Shown: positions 6,718-16,849, counted from the stretch's first letter. The stretch: 64,000 bases of DNA from Dyadobacter sp. 3J3 (GCF_009801115.1 NZ_VTOL01000004.1:62001-126000), one strand, 5' to 3'. Translations and numbers: made by a program. Notes: generated by a model not told the origin, from the sequence alone.

Positions 6718-9570
6718 TTAAAGCTTTTCCTTTAAAAAGTCGGCCGTGTAGTTTCCTTCCAGTTTTGCCATTTCTTCCGGTGTTCCGGCAAAAGTCAGAT
6801 ATCCTCCGCCTTCTCCACCTTCCGGGCCAAGGTCCAGAATCCAGTCAGCGCATTTGATCACTTCCATATTATGTTCAATAATGATAACACTGTCACCCTG
6901 ATCCACCAAAGCGTTAATAGCTTTTAATAATTTTTTTATATCATGAAAATGAAGTCCGGTTGTTGGTTCATCAAAAATGAACAACATTTTTCCTTTGTGG
7001 CCAGAGCCTTTCCCGAGGAATGATGCGAGCTTTACACGTTGTGCTTCTCCGCCGGAAAGTGTATTAGACGATTGTCCCAAACCGACATAACCTAATCCAA
7101 CTTCCTGCAGAGGCAATAATTTATCAGCTAGTTTTGGTTCTGATTCTCTGAAAAACGCAATCGCTTCATCAACGGTCAGATCCAGAATATCCGAAACATT
7201 TTTACCATTATACTGTACTTCCTGAATTTCCTGTTTGAAACGTTTTCCGTTACAGCCTTCACATTTCAGATAAATATCGGCCATGAACTGCATTTCTACT
7301 TTCACCTGGCCTTCACCCTGGCAAATTTCACAACGTCCGCCATCAACATTAAATGAAAAATGGGAAGGTTTATAACTCCGCGCTTTTGAAATTGGCAAAT
7401 CCGACATCATCTGACGGATGTAATCATAAGCTTTGATATAAGTCACAGGATTAGATCGCGATGATTTTCCGATAGGATTCTGGTCAATCATTTCAATCGC
7501 TTCCACACGGTCAAGACTTCCGCTAAGTTCATTGTATTTTCCAACTTCTTCACTGAACTCACCTTTAAGGCGCATCAAAGCCGGATATAGTATTTTCCTG
7601 ATTAATGTTGATTTTCCGGAACCACTGACACCCGTTACGACCGTCAGATTATTCAATGGAATTTTTACATCAACATCTTTAAGATTATTTTCTCTTGCTC
7701 CTTTTATTTCAAGAAAATGCAAAGATTTTCTTCTTACCGTCGGAACAGGAATTGAATCATGACCCAACAAAAAATCCAGGGTATGCGAATTCAAACTGTT
7801 TTCTTCACCACTCAATTTCAGTTCACGGATTTCATCCCAGTTTCCTTGGAAAACCAGATTTCCGCCGCCCGTACCCGCTTCCGGACCAATATCAATAATC
7901 TGATCGGCGGCATGCATTACCTCTTCCTCATGTTCAACAACGATCACGGTATTTCCCAAATCACGAAGTGATTCCAGAACGCCAACAAGTCGCTGCGTAT
8001 CTCTGGGATGAAGACCAATACTTGGCTCATCCAGAATATACATGGAACCTACCAACGCACTTCCCAGCGAAGTTGCCAGTTTGATACGCTGAAATTCACC
8101 ACCTGACAAAGAATTCGTTAACCGGTTTAAAGTCAGATAACCCAAACCGACACGGTTCATATAATCCAGACGCGTTTCAATTTCTGTCAAAATCCGTTTG
8201 GCAATACTTCTGTCGTGCTCATTGATATCAACGGATTTGAAAAATTCAATCACATTATTAATCGGCATCAAAACCAGATCAGTAATCGAAACACCGCCTA
8301 CTTTTACATAAGAAGCATCTTTTCTCAAACGTGATCCGCGGCAATCCGGACAAGTTGTGCGGCCACGGAAGCGTGATAATAACACGCGATACTGAATTTT
8401 ATAAGTCTGCGTTTCCAGTTCAGCAATGAAACTGTTGATTCCCTGAAAATACTGATTTCCAGTCCAGAGCAATTCTTTTTGCTCAGCCGTTAATTCTTTG
8501 TAAGGTCTGTGAATTGGAAAATCGAATTTGGCACCATTACGCACCAAAGGCACCAGCCATTCACTCATTTTCTCGGTACGCCATGGTGCAATGGCACCGT
8601 CGTAAACCGAAAGATTTTTATCAGGAATTACCAGTTCAGGATCAATACCCAATACTTTTCCAAAACCTTCACAGCGTTTGCAAGCGCCGAAAGGATTATT
8701 GAAACTGAAAAGATTTACCGTCGGTTCCTCAAAAATGATTCCGTCCAGTTCAAACTTATCAGAAAATGTTTTTTGTTCACCGTTTACAACCTGCACATAA
8801 CAAATTCCTTCGCCCTCAAAAAAGGCCGTTTGCACAGAATCAGAAAGACGATATTGTGTGTCTTCATCGTCTTTATGGACCGTCGCACGGTCAATTAAAA
8901 TATAAATTTCTTTTCCTTCCAACGGAAAATCTTCCGGTTTTTCCAGAATTTCTTCAATATAAGCTACGTCGGTATCAATCATGATCCGGTTGTAACCTTT
9001 GGAAAGCAGGATCGTCAATTCTTCATAAATGGATCTTCCGTCACGAACCAGTAATGTCGTCAAAATTAAAACACGAGCGCCTTCTTCGTGATTTAAAATG
9101 TAGTTGACAACATCGGTAACCGAATCTTTTCTGACCAACTGTCCTGAAACCGGTGAAAACGTATGTCCGATCCGGGCAAAAAGTAATTTCAGGTAATCAT
9201 AAATTTCAGTGGAAGTTCCAACCGTTGAGCGTGGATTCCGGGTATTTACTTTTTGCTCAATGGCGATTGCCGGCGAAATTCCTTTGATATATTCTACCTC
9301 AGGTTTTTCCATACGCCCCAAAAACTGGCGGGCATAGCTGCTCAGACTTTCCACATACATCCGCTGGCCTTCTGCAAAAAGCGTATCAAAAGCCAAAGAA
9401 GATTTTCCTGAACCCGAAAGTCCGGTAATGACTACCAATTTATTTCTTGGAATGGCGACGTCAACGCTTTTCAAATTATTAACACGCGCACCTTTAATCA
9501 GAATGTATTTTCTTGGATCGAGTTCATCGAATTGAGAAGCGTCAATCCGGGTCACAGGTAATTGCATCAT
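6718..9570 (-). CDS. uvrA: Excinuclease ABC subunit A
   Basis: Damage-recognition ATPase of nucleotide excision repair, acting as a dimer with UvrB. The 950 residues are full length. The first ATPase half has Walker A GLSGSGKSS at about residues 50-58 and the signature LSGGEFQRIKLA. The second has GVSGSGKST near residue 653 and LSGGEAQRVKLA, each followed by a Walker B (MYILDEPSIGL, LFIFDEPTTGL). Zinc-binding cysteine motifs CKRCEGFG, CPDCRGSR and CEICQGEG...CEGCNGKR are present. Start MMQLPVT; the second Met is equally possible. Confidence 0.98.
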   Translation of the reverse strand: MMQLPVTRIDASQFDELDPRKYILIKGARVNNLKSVDVAIPRNKLVVITGLSGSGKSSLAFDTLFAEGQRMYVESLSSYARQFLGRMEKPEVEYIKGISPAIAIEQKVNTRNPRSTVGTSTEIYDYLKLLFARIGHTFSPVSGQLVRKDSVTDVVNYILNHEEGARVLILTTLLVRDGRSIYEELTILLSKGYNRIMIDTDVAYIEEILEKPEDFPLEGKEIYILIDRATVHKDDEDTQYRLSDSVQTAFFEGEGICYVQVVNGEQKTFSDKFELDGIIFEEPTVNLFSFNNPFGACKRCEGFGKVLGIDPELVIPDKNLSVYDGAIAPWRTEKMSEWLVPLVRNGAKFDFPIHRPYKELTAEQKELLWTGNQYFQGINSFIAELETQTYKIQYRVLLSRFRGRTTCPDCRGSRLRKDASYVKVGGVSITDLVLMPINNVIEFFKSVDINEHDRSIAKRILTEIETRLDYMNRVGLGYLTLNRLTNSLSGGEFQRIKLATSLGSALVGSMYILDEPSIGLHPRDTQRLVGVLESLRDLGNTVIVVEHEEEVMHAADQIIDIGPEAGTGGGNLVFQGNWDEIRELKLSGEENSLNSHTLDFLLGHDSIPVPTVRRKSLHFLEIKGARENNLKDVDVKIPLNNLTVVTGVSGSGKSTLIRKILYPALMRLKGEFSEEVGKYNELSGSLDRVEAIEMIDQNPIGKSSRSNPVTYIKAYDYIRQMMSDLPISKARSYKPSHFSFNVDGGRCEICQGEGQVKVEMQFMADIYLKCEGCNGKRFKQEIQEVQYNGKNVSDILDLTVDEAIAFFRESEPKLADKLLPLQEVGLGYVGLGQSSNTLSGGEAQRVKLASFLGKGSGHKGKMLFIFDEPTTGLHFHDIKKLLKAINALVDQGDSVIIIEHNMEVIKCADWILDLGPEGGEGGGYLTFAGTPEEMAKLEGNYTADFLKEKL

Positions 9571-9808
9571 ATATAGAAAATCAGGTCGATTTGCGCGAGG
9601 ATTTTTGGTAATCCCCGATCATTATTTAACCCAAAAAACGCCGAATTAGTTTGCCTTTCCTAATATCAGTCCATCGGCTTTCAGCTTTCGGCAATCGTAT
9701 TAAAGCTTTAAACCGGATTTTGGCCCGACTGAACTACCGATGACTGACTGCCGACAGCCAAGGTTAAAAGCTACATATTTTAAATCGGGATAATGTTTGA
9801 TATATAAA
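9571..9808. repeat. Spacer with degenerate short repeats
   Basis: This 238-nt stretch has no gene. It contains cggctttcagctttcggca (9674-9692) and a run of related units at 9725-9765 (gactgaac, gatgactgactgccgac). TCAGCTTTCGGC at 9681-9692 is the exact complement of a 12-mer at 40170-40181, so this is one copy of a dispersed low-complexity repeat. Confidence 0.5.
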
Positions 9809-11362
9809 CTACATTTTGGGCGTATATTCCTTTTTTGAACTGATTTTTGCCAAAACGATTCCATATTTTTCAAAGAAAATCGTGTCAATCGGATATTCTT
9901 TCAAACGAGGTTTTCTTCCAAATACAACTTCCCCTGCTTTTGGCTCACGATCAGATGCATAAAGGCCTGAATAAAAATGAAAACTTGGATTATAATGGTT
10001 GAAGATAATCAGGTTTTCAAATCTGTTTTTCTTTGCAATCAACGCAGCTTCTTTTACAGGTTGCTGTAACAAAGCACCAAGTCGCGGCATCCACAAAATA
10101 TTAATTGTAAAAAGCATAATCAACCCAACGACGCCCATTCTGATTTGCAAATCCCAGTCTTTTTTTATCCAAATAACAATCAAAATTGTGATCAGCAAAA
10201 GCATCGTTATCGCATATGAAATATCAAATTCGGAAGAAACTCCTTTTATAATTTCCACCGCATATTCATCATCGATTTTTGAAATAATACCTTGAATTAA
10301 GAATGGAATTGCCGCTAATAAAATCAACAAAATAACAGAAGGCCAAACAATCGGAAGACGCTTGTTATTAGCTGCATACCATCCACCTAAAATGCATAGC
10401 GGCGAATAACCGTAAATGATGTAATGATGCAGTTTGGTACCAGAAAGTGAAAAGAGTATAAAAACAAAAGCAAACCAGATTAACAAAAAGGAGAAAAGAG
10501 GATCAATCCAGATGGTACGGATTTTGGAAAATGATTTTAAAATAACAGCGGTAAAAGGAAGCAAACCCAATAAGAGAACCGGAACGAAATATAAAATTCC
10601 ACCGTAGTGCCCTTCAAAAGCAGTTTGGAAACGGTTTACGTTATGATTTAAAAAGAAACCGCTGATAAATTTTTCTCCGGTTTGAAGGTATTCCAATACA
10701 TACCAGGGAGCGGCAATAATTAAAAATATCAGCAAGCCGGGAATATTGAAAAGGCGAAGAAATGGTTTCCAGGTTTTGGTTTTCAATAAATAAATCAAAA
10801 AAACTGCTCCGGGAATTAAGATTGCAATAGGGCCTTTCGCTAAAAAACCGATGGCAGTAAATGCATAAAAAGCCCGGATATATTTTTTTTGATTTTGATT
10901 TAACATTTCAAACAAACAAAACATAGCGCCGGTTAACGCCATATTCAATAATCCGTCTGCCAAAGCAGCCTTACCAACAATCGTTATTTGTAGAGAAGAA
11001 GCTGCAATAAGCGTGGCAAAAAAGGCAGTTTTTTCACCCAGTTTTCTTTTTGAAAAAATATAAATTAGTAACATCCATACCACAGAAGCCAGACAGGAGG
11101 GAAGCCGCATGGCAAATTCTGTCCAGCCGAAAACTTGTGCACTGCCGTATTGAAGCCAGTTGGTAAGTGGCGGTTTGTCAAAACGCTGTTCCTGGTTGAC
11201 GAACGAAGAAATAAAATCACCTCTAACAACCATTTCACGGGTTCCTTCTGCAAAAAAACCTTCGTCTTCATCAAATAATGGCGCGTTGCCAATGCCTGAT
11301 AAAAAGCTGAAAAAGATAAAAAAGGCTAGAAATAATTTACGGATATTTTCAGGATTGGGCAT
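9809..11362 (-). CDS. ArnT-like family 39 glycosyltransferase
   Basis: Polytopic inner-membrane glycosyltransferase, 517 residues with about ten or more hydrophobic segments. The N-terminal periplasmic loop has the GT39/ArnT hallmark DEDEGFFAEGTREM (catalytic acidic residues) and RFDKPPLTNW. Such enzymes use undecaprenyl-phosphate sugars to modify lipid A, proteins or other acceptors on the periplasmic side; the sugar and acceptor here are unknown. It is the last gene of a likely operon with a PAP2 phosphatase (44 nt upstream) and a nicotinamidase-like hydrolase. The PAP2 enzyme could recycle the released lipid carrier, which is an inference. Confidence 0.85.
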   Translation of the reverse strand: MPNPENIRKLFLAFFIFFSFLSGIGNAPLFDEDEGFFAEGTREMVVRGDFISSFVNQEQRFDKPPLTNWLQYGSAQVFGWTEFAMRLPSCLASVVWMLLIYIFSKRKLGEKTAFFATLIAASSLQITIVGKAALADGLLNMALTGAMFCLFEMLNQNQKKYIRAFYAFTAIGFLAKGPIAILIPGAVFLIYLLKTKTWKPFLRLFNIPGLLIFLIIAAPWYVLEYLQTGEKFISGFFLNHNVNRFQTAFEGHYGGILYFVPVLLLGLLPFTAVILKSFSKIRTIWIDPLFSFLLIWFAFVFILFSLSGTKLHHYIIYGYSPLCILGGWYAANNKRLPIVWPSVILLILLAAIPFLIQGIISKIDDEYAVEIIKGVSSEFDISYAITMLLLITILIVIWIKKDWDLQIRMGVVGLIMLFTINILWMPRLGALLQQPVKEAALIAKKNRFENLIIFNHYNPSFHFYSGLYASDREPKAGEVVFGRKPRLKEYPIDTIFFEKYGIVLAKISSKKEYTPKM

Positions 11363-11406
11363 TAATTTTTGAGCTAATAATCTTGTTAATCAATGTAATC
11401 TGCTGA

Positions 11407-12063
11407 TTATAAATATTTCATTAAGCCGCCGCCAAGCCTGGGATTTGACTGCGACTGCCAGAATTGATTCAGGTAAAAATAAATAATTACAGAAAAGGAA
11501 ATCCCCAGAAATGCGCCAAGGTAAACATCACCAAGAAAATGAGCTAACAAATACATACGGGAATAAGCGACGAGAAGTGGGGGCAAAAGAAGCAGAATTT
11601 TTAAAATCGGAGATTTACATTCGAGCGCCAAAATAGTAAAAAGGGCGAAAGCTGCCGTTGTATGTCCCGAAGGAAAACTATTGAAATAATATAAATCTAC
11701 GCCATCCACCTTATGTAGTTGAGGCAATAATGCGGATAAAACTTTTGGAGGACGATAGATTTCAGTAAAAACCATTCGTTTCAAAAACTGTACAAAAATG
11801 CCGGTAATGGCATAACTAACGATTATTTTGACCGAAAGCCGGTAAGAATATAACGAAGCCAAAAGTCCTGCAATCAATATAAAAGCACCATCGCCGACAA
11901 AAGTGATCCATTTAAAAAAATGGTCCGCAAACGGAGACCAGAAGTAATTTACATGAAGAATGATATAATTCTGCGTAAAGAGGAGCTGCAAAAAACTCAG
12001 CGCCGCCCAGATGATTATAAAAGGTAAACAATAAAATCTGTGGCGGAAAAAGAAGAGTTTCAT
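11407..12063 (-). CDS. PAP2-family membrane phosphatase
   Basis: A 218-residue, multi-spanning phosphatidic-acid-phosphatase-type enzyme. The three catalytic motifs are intact: KRMVFTEIYRPPK (KX6RP), SFPSGHTTAAF (PSGH) and SRMYLLAHFLGDV (SRX5HX3D). Family members dephosphorylate undecaprenyl diphosphate or phospholipid phosphates at the periplasmic face, or act as lipid A phosphatases. It lies 9 nt after the cysteine hydrolase gene and 44 nt before the ArnT-like gene, both on the same strand, so envelope lipid modification or carrier recycling is the likely role. Confidence 0.9.
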   Translation of the reverse strand: MKLFFFRHRFYCLPFIIIWAALSFLQLLFTQNYIILHVNYFWSPFADHFFKWITFVGDGAFILIAGLLASLYSYRLSVKIIVSYAITGIFVQFLKRMVFTEIYRPPKVLSALLPQLHKVDGVDLYYFNSFPSGHTTAAFALFTILALECKSPILKILLLLPPLLVAYSRMYLLAHFLGDVYLGAFLGISFSVIIYFYLNQFWQSQSNPRLGGGLMKYL

Positions 12064-12072
12064 ACGTTATTT

Positions 12073-12867
12073 TTAAATCTGTAATTCTTTTGATGTGATA
12101 AATTGAACGCCTTTTCCTTTTGCCTCTTCAAAAATCGGATCGGCCAGATATCCGAAATTTGTAACATCCGAAACACAGTCAGTCAGCAGTGTAACTTTTG
12201 AAATTAGCTCAGGTGCATAGTTTAAAATTTGTTTCACGCTTGTAGCCACGCAATGCGAACGCGCTTCGCCCACGATTAAAACCCGGTCAAAAGCTTCGAG
12301 CTCGGAAAGAAATTTCTTATCAAGCTGTGTTTCCGGTGCGCCTTCGATCGGAACCTGGGCGCGAAACACACCAAAATGTTCGGTTAATGGATTTGTTCCT
12401 TTTATAACAACTTTATAATCAGTACCCGTACGATGTGTCCAGGAAAGCAGAGCGTGCAAAATAGTATCATCCAAAGCTGCGCCGCCTGAGCCGATCAGAC
12501 AATGTTCGGGCCAGATGAAATGTTTGAATTCGCCTTCTTTTTCAAGTTTTTCCAAATATTCCAAAACATATTCCGGACTAAAACGAGGTCGCCATTTTCC
12601 TGCTTTCACGGCTGCGGCAGTTATCAATGTAAAAGGTGCAACGGTATTTCCATTCGGGTCTGCCCAAAATAAGGGATGCGCAATATCCAGAACGTGATGG
12701 GTATCAAGCGTCACAAAAATCTCGTCAATTTCTCCTCCATGCGTTGCTATTAACTGCGCTATTCTTTCGACATCGTTTTCAGCACCAGGTACATACAAGG
12801 CTCCTTTGGGATTGCAAAAATCAAACTGAGCATCAATAATCAGCAACGCTGTGGATTTGTTTTTCAT
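12073..12867 (-). CDS. Isochorismatase-like cysteine hydrolase (nicotinamidase-type)
   Basis: A 264-residue cysteine hydrolase. It starts with LLIIDAQFDFCNPKGALYVPGA, which supplies the catalytic Asp and resembles nicotinamidase. A metal-site-like VTLDTHH and the WPEHCL motif follow, and the nucleophile Cys lies in VGEARSHCVATSVK. Nicotinamidases convert nicotinamide to nicotinate for NAD salvage. The protein is some 50 residues longer than typical PncA, so another amide substrate is possible. It is the first gene of the likely operon with the PAP2 and ArnT-like genes (9-nt gap). Confidence 0.8.
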   Translation of the reverse strand: MKNKSTALLIIDAQFDFCNPKGALYVPGAENDVERIAQLIATHGGEIDEIFVTLDTHHVLDIAHPLFWADPNGNTVAPFTLITAAAVKAGKWRPRFSPEYVLEYLEKLEKEGEFKHFIWPEHCLIGSGGAALDDTILHALLSWTHRTGTDYKVVIKGTNPLTEHFGVFRAQVPIEGAPETQLDKKFLSELEAFDRVLIVGEARSHCVATSVKQILNYAPELISKVTLLTDCVSDVTNFGYLADPIFEEAKGKGVQFITSKELQI

Positions 12868-12943
12868 GACAAACGCTTTTCAAATGTGAAGAAATAGAGA
12901 AAATTAAATAAGTCTGTTAAGTCAGGATTAACTTAAAATGAAG

Positions 12944-13492
12944 TTATTCCCAGATCTCCGGAAGTTCCAGCTGTTTTGCATACATTTTTGACGCCAACTG
13001 ATGTACTTGTTTAAGCATCTGATTGACATCCCGTTTGTAATCAACGTGATAATCTTCATCCAGTTTATTAAATCCGTTGAGCGTAGTTTGTGCTTTTTTC
13101 GCAATGTATAGCGCCACCTTATCGGTTCTCGAACTATACCCGCGAAGTTTGTCCGCATACTTTTCCAGAAAAGTATTAAGTAGAAATAAATTGAGCTCCA
13201 GAGCACCCACTTTATCTTTAGTCACTTTTACGTGATATGTAATATCTCCGCTCAGATTTCGCATATCCATCAAAATCCAGCCAGGTGAATCCTGAATGAT
13301 TTTTGAAATTCTTGTGATACGTCCCATAATCGCTTCCCGTCTTTCAGGAATTGTAGACGAATCTTCAATCAGTTCAAAAAATAATTTATCGGTTAGTGTG
13401 CTGTCTTTGGTAATCAGCCGCAGAAGAAGTTTATCTTTTTCTTTCGGAGGCATTTGTATGATGGCTTTTTTTAACTGATCTGGTATTGGCAT
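12944..13492 (-). CDS. Uncharacterised 182-residue cytoplasmic protein
   Basis: I do not recognise this protein. It has no signal peptide or membrane segment and is highly charged and helical. The first 45 residues (DQLKKAIIQMPPKEKDKLLLRLI then LTDKLFFELIED) look like an all-helical module. The rest contains SPGWILMDMRNLSGDITYHVKVT and a long C-terminal helical region ending in EIWE. The start MPIPDQ is the first ATG in frame. It is separated from the hydrolase gene by 76 nt and has a 275-nt AT-rich spacer upstream. An overlapping frame at 12928-13206 is a shadow. Confidence 0.75.
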   Translation of the reverse strand: MPIPDQLKKAIIQMPPKEKDKLLLRLITKDSTLTDKLFFELIEDSSTIPERREAIMGRITRISKIIQDSPGWILMDMRNLSGDITYHVKVTKDKVGALELNLFLLNTFLEKYADKLRGYSSRTDKVALYIAKKAQTTLNGFNKLDEDYHVDYKRDVNQMLKQVHQLASKMYAKQLELPEIWE

Positions 13493-13767
13493 AACCTGTA
13501 CGCTTTTATATATAATAGGATGTGGTGCTGACTAAATTTCTACAAAAATTGAAACTTATAGCCGGTTTTCATAATCGGGATAATATTGTTATTTCCATAC
13601 GTTATATTCTTTTTATTATTTCGATTTTAAGGAATTTACAACTTTGGCAACTTAGACAAATCAAAATAAAGATACGTTCACTATGTATAAAGTGAAATTA
13701 TATGGAAAAGACATAATAGGCTCTTAACTTGCACCGTTTTTTTATTTTAAACGGATATATACACTAT

Positions 13768-14745
13768 ATGATTTCAGTGGCCATGTGCACTTACAACGGC
13801 GCAAAATACTTGCCTGAGCAGTTGAAGAGCATTGCCAATCAGATAATCCCCGTTGATGAACTGGTTGTGTGTGATGATGGATCGAACGACGATACCATCG
13901 AGGTTTTAAAAACCTTTTCAGAGAATTCATCTTTCCCGATTTTTATTCATCAAAATAAAAGTAACCTGGGATCTACTAAAAATTTTGAAAAATGCCTTTC
14001 ACTTTGTAAAGGAGATATTATTTTTCTTTCTGATCAGGATGATGCGTGGAGGACGGATAAGGTAGAAAAGCAAATGGCCTATTTTAATAATCATCCTAAA
14101 ATCGATGCCGTTTTTTCGGATGCGATGATGATGGATGATGATTCAAAGCCAACCGGACGTACCATTTGGGAAGAAATAGAATTTAATGATGAAGCTCAGG
14201 CAAAATGGACGAGGGGAGAAGCACATGAAATTCTTTTTAAAGGTTTCGTGGTGACCGGAGCTACGCTGGCTATAAGAAAAAAAGCACTGGAAAGACTGAT
14301 GCCTTTTCCAACACACGTGCCTGATCTTATCCATGACGCTTATATTGCGATGGTTTTAAGTCTGGAAGAAAAAATTGCTTTCATAAATGATACTTTGATT
14401 TCATACAGGATTCACGCCAGTCAACAGGTGGGTTTTGGTTCAAAAGTTGAATATGTGCGTTTTAAAGACCGGTTTTCACGTGACAGAAATGAAAAACTTG
14501 TTCCGTTAAAGGAAAAAGCGGATAAATTATACAAACTTTATCTGCTTCTGATGGAAATCCCCTTTATTCCAAAAGAAAAACTTAAGAAACTGCGGATGTC
14601 CCAAAAGCATTTTTACAAGCGGTCGACGCTGCCGGATAATCGTTTGATGCGTCTTGCACCGGTTGTAACGGATGTAGTTCAGGGCAAATATGTATTTAGC
14701 AGCAAGGATTGGTGGTTGCCGGCCTTTGGCGATATTTTTGAATAA
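13768..14745 (+). CDS. Family 2 glycosyltransferase
   Basis: A 325-residue GT-A fold glycosyltransferase. The domain begins at once with MISVAMCTYNGAKYLPEQL, then ELVVCDDGSNDDT (nucleotide-sugar binding) and IIFLSDQDDAW, the DXD-like metal motif. WEEIEF and LIHDAYIAMVL belong to the acceptor half. It resembles rhamnosyltransferase-like GT2 enzymes of polysaccharide synthesis; the sugar is not deducible. The frame is open to a TTG at 13729, but the conserved fold starts at the ATG at 13768, which I prefer. The next gene begins 3 nt after the stop, so the two are coupled. Confidence 0.88.
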   Translation: MISVAMCTYNGAKYLPEQLKSIANQIIPVDELVVCDDGSNDDTIEVLKTFSENSSFPIFIHQNKSNLGSTKNFEKCLSLCKGDIIFLSDQDDAWRTDKVEKQMAYFNNHPKIDAVFSDAMMMDDDSKPTGRTIWEEIEFNDEAQAKWTRGEAHEILFKGFVVTGATLAIRKKALERLMPFPTHVPDLIHDAYIAMVLSLEEKIAFINDTLISYRIHASQQVGFGSKVEYVRFKDRFSRDRNEKLVPLKEKADKLYKLYLLLMEIPFIPKEKLKKLRMSQKHFYKRSTLPDNRLMRLAPVVTDVVQGKYVFSSKDWWLPAFGDIFE

Positions 14746-14748
14746 TTA

Positions 14749-15516
14749 ATGACGGAGGCCGTGAAAAGTAAAAATCAGGATCCGGCCATAGCCGTTGTCA
14801 TTCCTATATATAAGGCTGCATTGAATGCGCTGGAAACTGTTTCGCTCAAACAATGCATGAAAGTTTTGGGCCGATATCCCGTCAGGATCGTTAAACCTGC
14901 AAGCCTCAATATTCAAAACCTGAAAGAAGAATTCCCCTCTGTTGAATTTGTTTCTTTTGAAGATTCTTTTTTCAAAGATATTGATTCCTATAACCGACTG
15001 ATGATTTCTACCGGATTTTACGAAGCTTTTTCAGGTTATGAATTTATACTGATTTATCAGCTGGACGCCTATGTTTTCAGGGATGAGCTGACCGACTGGT
15101 GTAAAAAAGGATTTGATTATATTGGCGCACCATCACTGCATCGTGAGGAATTTGACAAATTGCCGGCCGGATCGGAAAATATTTTCGCCTCTGCACTTTC
15201 CGGAAATCGCTTTGTTTTAAACGGCGGTTTGTCTCTGCGCCGGGTTCCGGCATTTTTGCGATATCTGAAAATTTATAATTTGTTTTACCCGAAATGGGTC
15301 GGAAATGAAGACATGCTTTTTTCTCAGGAAGCAACACGATTAATTCCGATGAAATTATTTCTCAAACTGCCAACCTGGCAGGAAGCACTTCATTTTTCGT
15401 TTGAAAAAAGTCCGGCCGCTACGTATGAAATCACCAATCACCAGCTTCCGTTTGCCTGCCACGCCTGGGAACGTTATGACCCGGAATTCTGGAATTCTTT
15501 TATTTCAATGAAATAA
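14749..15516 (+). CDS. DUF5672-type glycosyltransferase-like protein
   Basis: A 255-residue protein matching my memory of DUF5672. It starts with AIAVVIPIYKAALNALETVSLKQCMKVLG, then has YEFILIYQLDAYVFRDELTDWCKKGFDYIGAPS and VLNGGLSLRRV, the latter typical of nucleotide-diphospho-sugar transferase folds (LDAYVF as a DXD equivalent). LPFACHAWERYDPEFW closes the domain. It is cytoplasmic with no membrane segment. Tight linkage to the GT2 gene upstream suggests both act on one glycan. The function is inferred from fold only. Confidence 0.75.
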   Translation: MTEAVKSKNQDPAIAVVIPIYKAALNALETVSLKQCMKVLGRYPVRIVKPASLNIQNLKEEFPSVEFVSFEDSFFKDIDSYNRLMISTGFYEAFSGYEFILIYQLDAYVFRDELTDWCKKGFDYIGAPSLHREEFDKLPAGSENIFASALSGNRFVLNGGLSLRRVPAFLRYLKIYNLFYPKWVGNEDMLFSQEATRLIPMKLFLKLPTWQEALHFSFEKSPAATYEITNHQLPFACHAWERYDPEFWNSFISMK

Positions 15517-15607
15517 AACGAAAATCTGTTTAACAATTTTTAACAAACTATCGATGTATCTGCGTCGTTTTGAAGTTAATTTCGTATAAAATTAACAAAG
15601 ATAAACT

Positions 15608-16837
15608 ATGAACTATAAATCGCTTTTGGCCTTTGCTAATGCTATTGTGCTTTCACTTACTGCTACTTACGGGCAAATAACTGAAACCCCGAAAGTAGAG
15701 GAACAATCAGCGGAATATGTAAAAATCAAGCGTGTTGAACTTACGGATCAGTATACCATTGTTTACATGCAGTTTGTTGAAAAACAGTCCTCTGCATTAA
15801 AGGAAATGCAGCCTTTTTTAAGAAGAATGCCGGATCAACAATTTCAGATGCCATCGACTTCCACAATTAGCCTGGATCCGGAAACACGTCTTTATAAACC
15901 AGGAGAAGTGAATGTGAAATTCAAACTGATCAAGGCTAAAGATATTCCGACGGAAATGAGGAAAAAGGTAAATCCAGGTGAAGTTGTTGATTTCGTAGCT
16001 TATTTTGAACGACTTACACCGGGGATAGAGATCTTTGATTTTTATGAAGGCCGTGCTACAAAAGGACAACAGACATGGAATTTCTACGGAATTCATATAA
16101 AAAACCCGTTAAAGAAAACTGGCAAAACAACAGCGAAGGTTGTTCCAAAAGTGGAAAAGCCGGTTCAACCACTTGTTGAAGAGAAGAAAGAAGAAGAAAT
16201 CGAAGCTAAGCCAACAGTACCGGAAGAGGAATTGGTCATGATAAAAGGAACGGTTTATGATTCAAAAACAAAAAATCCGGTTCCTGCTCAAATTAGTTAT
16301 CTGGAAAAAGGAGATTCGCTTCAATATAAATCTTCATCAGGAAATTATCGTATTGGTATCAACCCCAAAGAAAAATATGATTTCAAAGTATTTGCAAAGG
16401 GTTACTATGGAAGCAATTTTAGTTTGAATGCGGCAGATTCAGCTGCGAAAGGATCTTTTGTAAAAGATTTCTATCTCATTCCGCTCACGGTTGGAGAAAC
16501 AATTTCGCTTCCCAACATTTATTTTGAAACGTCAAAATATACTTTACTCACTGAATCATATGCTGAACTGAACCGATTGGCCGATATGATGAGGGAAAAT
16601 CCTAAAATAAAAATCCGCGTGGAAGGTCATACTGATAACGTAGGTGATTTTGACAAAAACCTGGAACTGTCGACCAACCGTGCTTTATCGGTAAAAACGT
16701 ATCTGATTAATAAAGGAATTGACGAACAGCGTATTGAAGCAAAGGGATTTGGAGCGACAAAACCTTTGGCAAAAAATGGATCGGAAAATGAAAAACGAAA
16801 AAACCGCCGGGTTGAATTTGTGATTACGCAGATTTAA
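15608..16837 (+). CDS. OmpA-family peptidoglycan-binding protein
   Basis: A 409-residue exported protein: signal peptide (cleavage near TATYG-Q, about residue 22), an N-terminal beta-rich domain of unknown type (about 30-170), a Lys/Glu/Pro linker, a carboxypeptidase-regulatory-like fold ([21 protein letters not shown], about 215-295) and a C-terminal OmpA domain (about 300-409). The OmpA core is intact: [42 protein letters not shown] and NRRVEFVI. It probably tethers the outer membrane to peptidoglycan from the periplasm. It is monocistronic and ends at a strong bidirectional terminator. Confidence 0.9.
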   Translation: MNYKSLLAFANAIVLSLTATYGQITETPKVEEQSAEYVKIKRVELTDQYTIVYMQFVEKQSSALKEMQPFLRRMPDQQFQMPSTSTISLDPETRLYKPGEVNVKFKLIKAKDIPTEMRKKVNPGEVVDFVAYFERLTPGIEIFDFYEGRATKGQQTWNFYGIHIKNPLKKTGKTTAKVVPKVEKPVQPLVEEKKEEEIEAKPTVPEEELVMIKGTVYDSKTKNPVPAQISYLEKGDSLQYKSSSGNYRIGINPKEKYDFKVFAKGYYGSNFSLNAADSAAKGSFVKDFYLIPLTVGETISLPNIYFETSKYTLLTESYAELNRLADMMRENPKIKIRVEGHTDNVGDFDKNLELSTNRALSVKTYLINKGIDEQRIEAKGFGATKPLAKNGSENEKRKNRRVEFVITQI

Positions 16838-16849
16838 TATTCTGGTATC

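Noticed and set aside
8509..8898. Plus-strand open frame of 129 codons inside uvrA
   Set aside because: Antisense shadow of a well-conserved gene, with no start signals or family resemblance.
9999..10295. Plus-strand open frame of 98 codons inside the ArnT-like gene
   Set aside because: Antisense to membrane-segment codons; the hydrophobic translation is a by-product of the opposite strand.
12928..13206. Open frame of 92 codons on the minus strand
   Set aside because: It overlaps the 182-residue gene in another frame and its translation shows no protein-like pattern.
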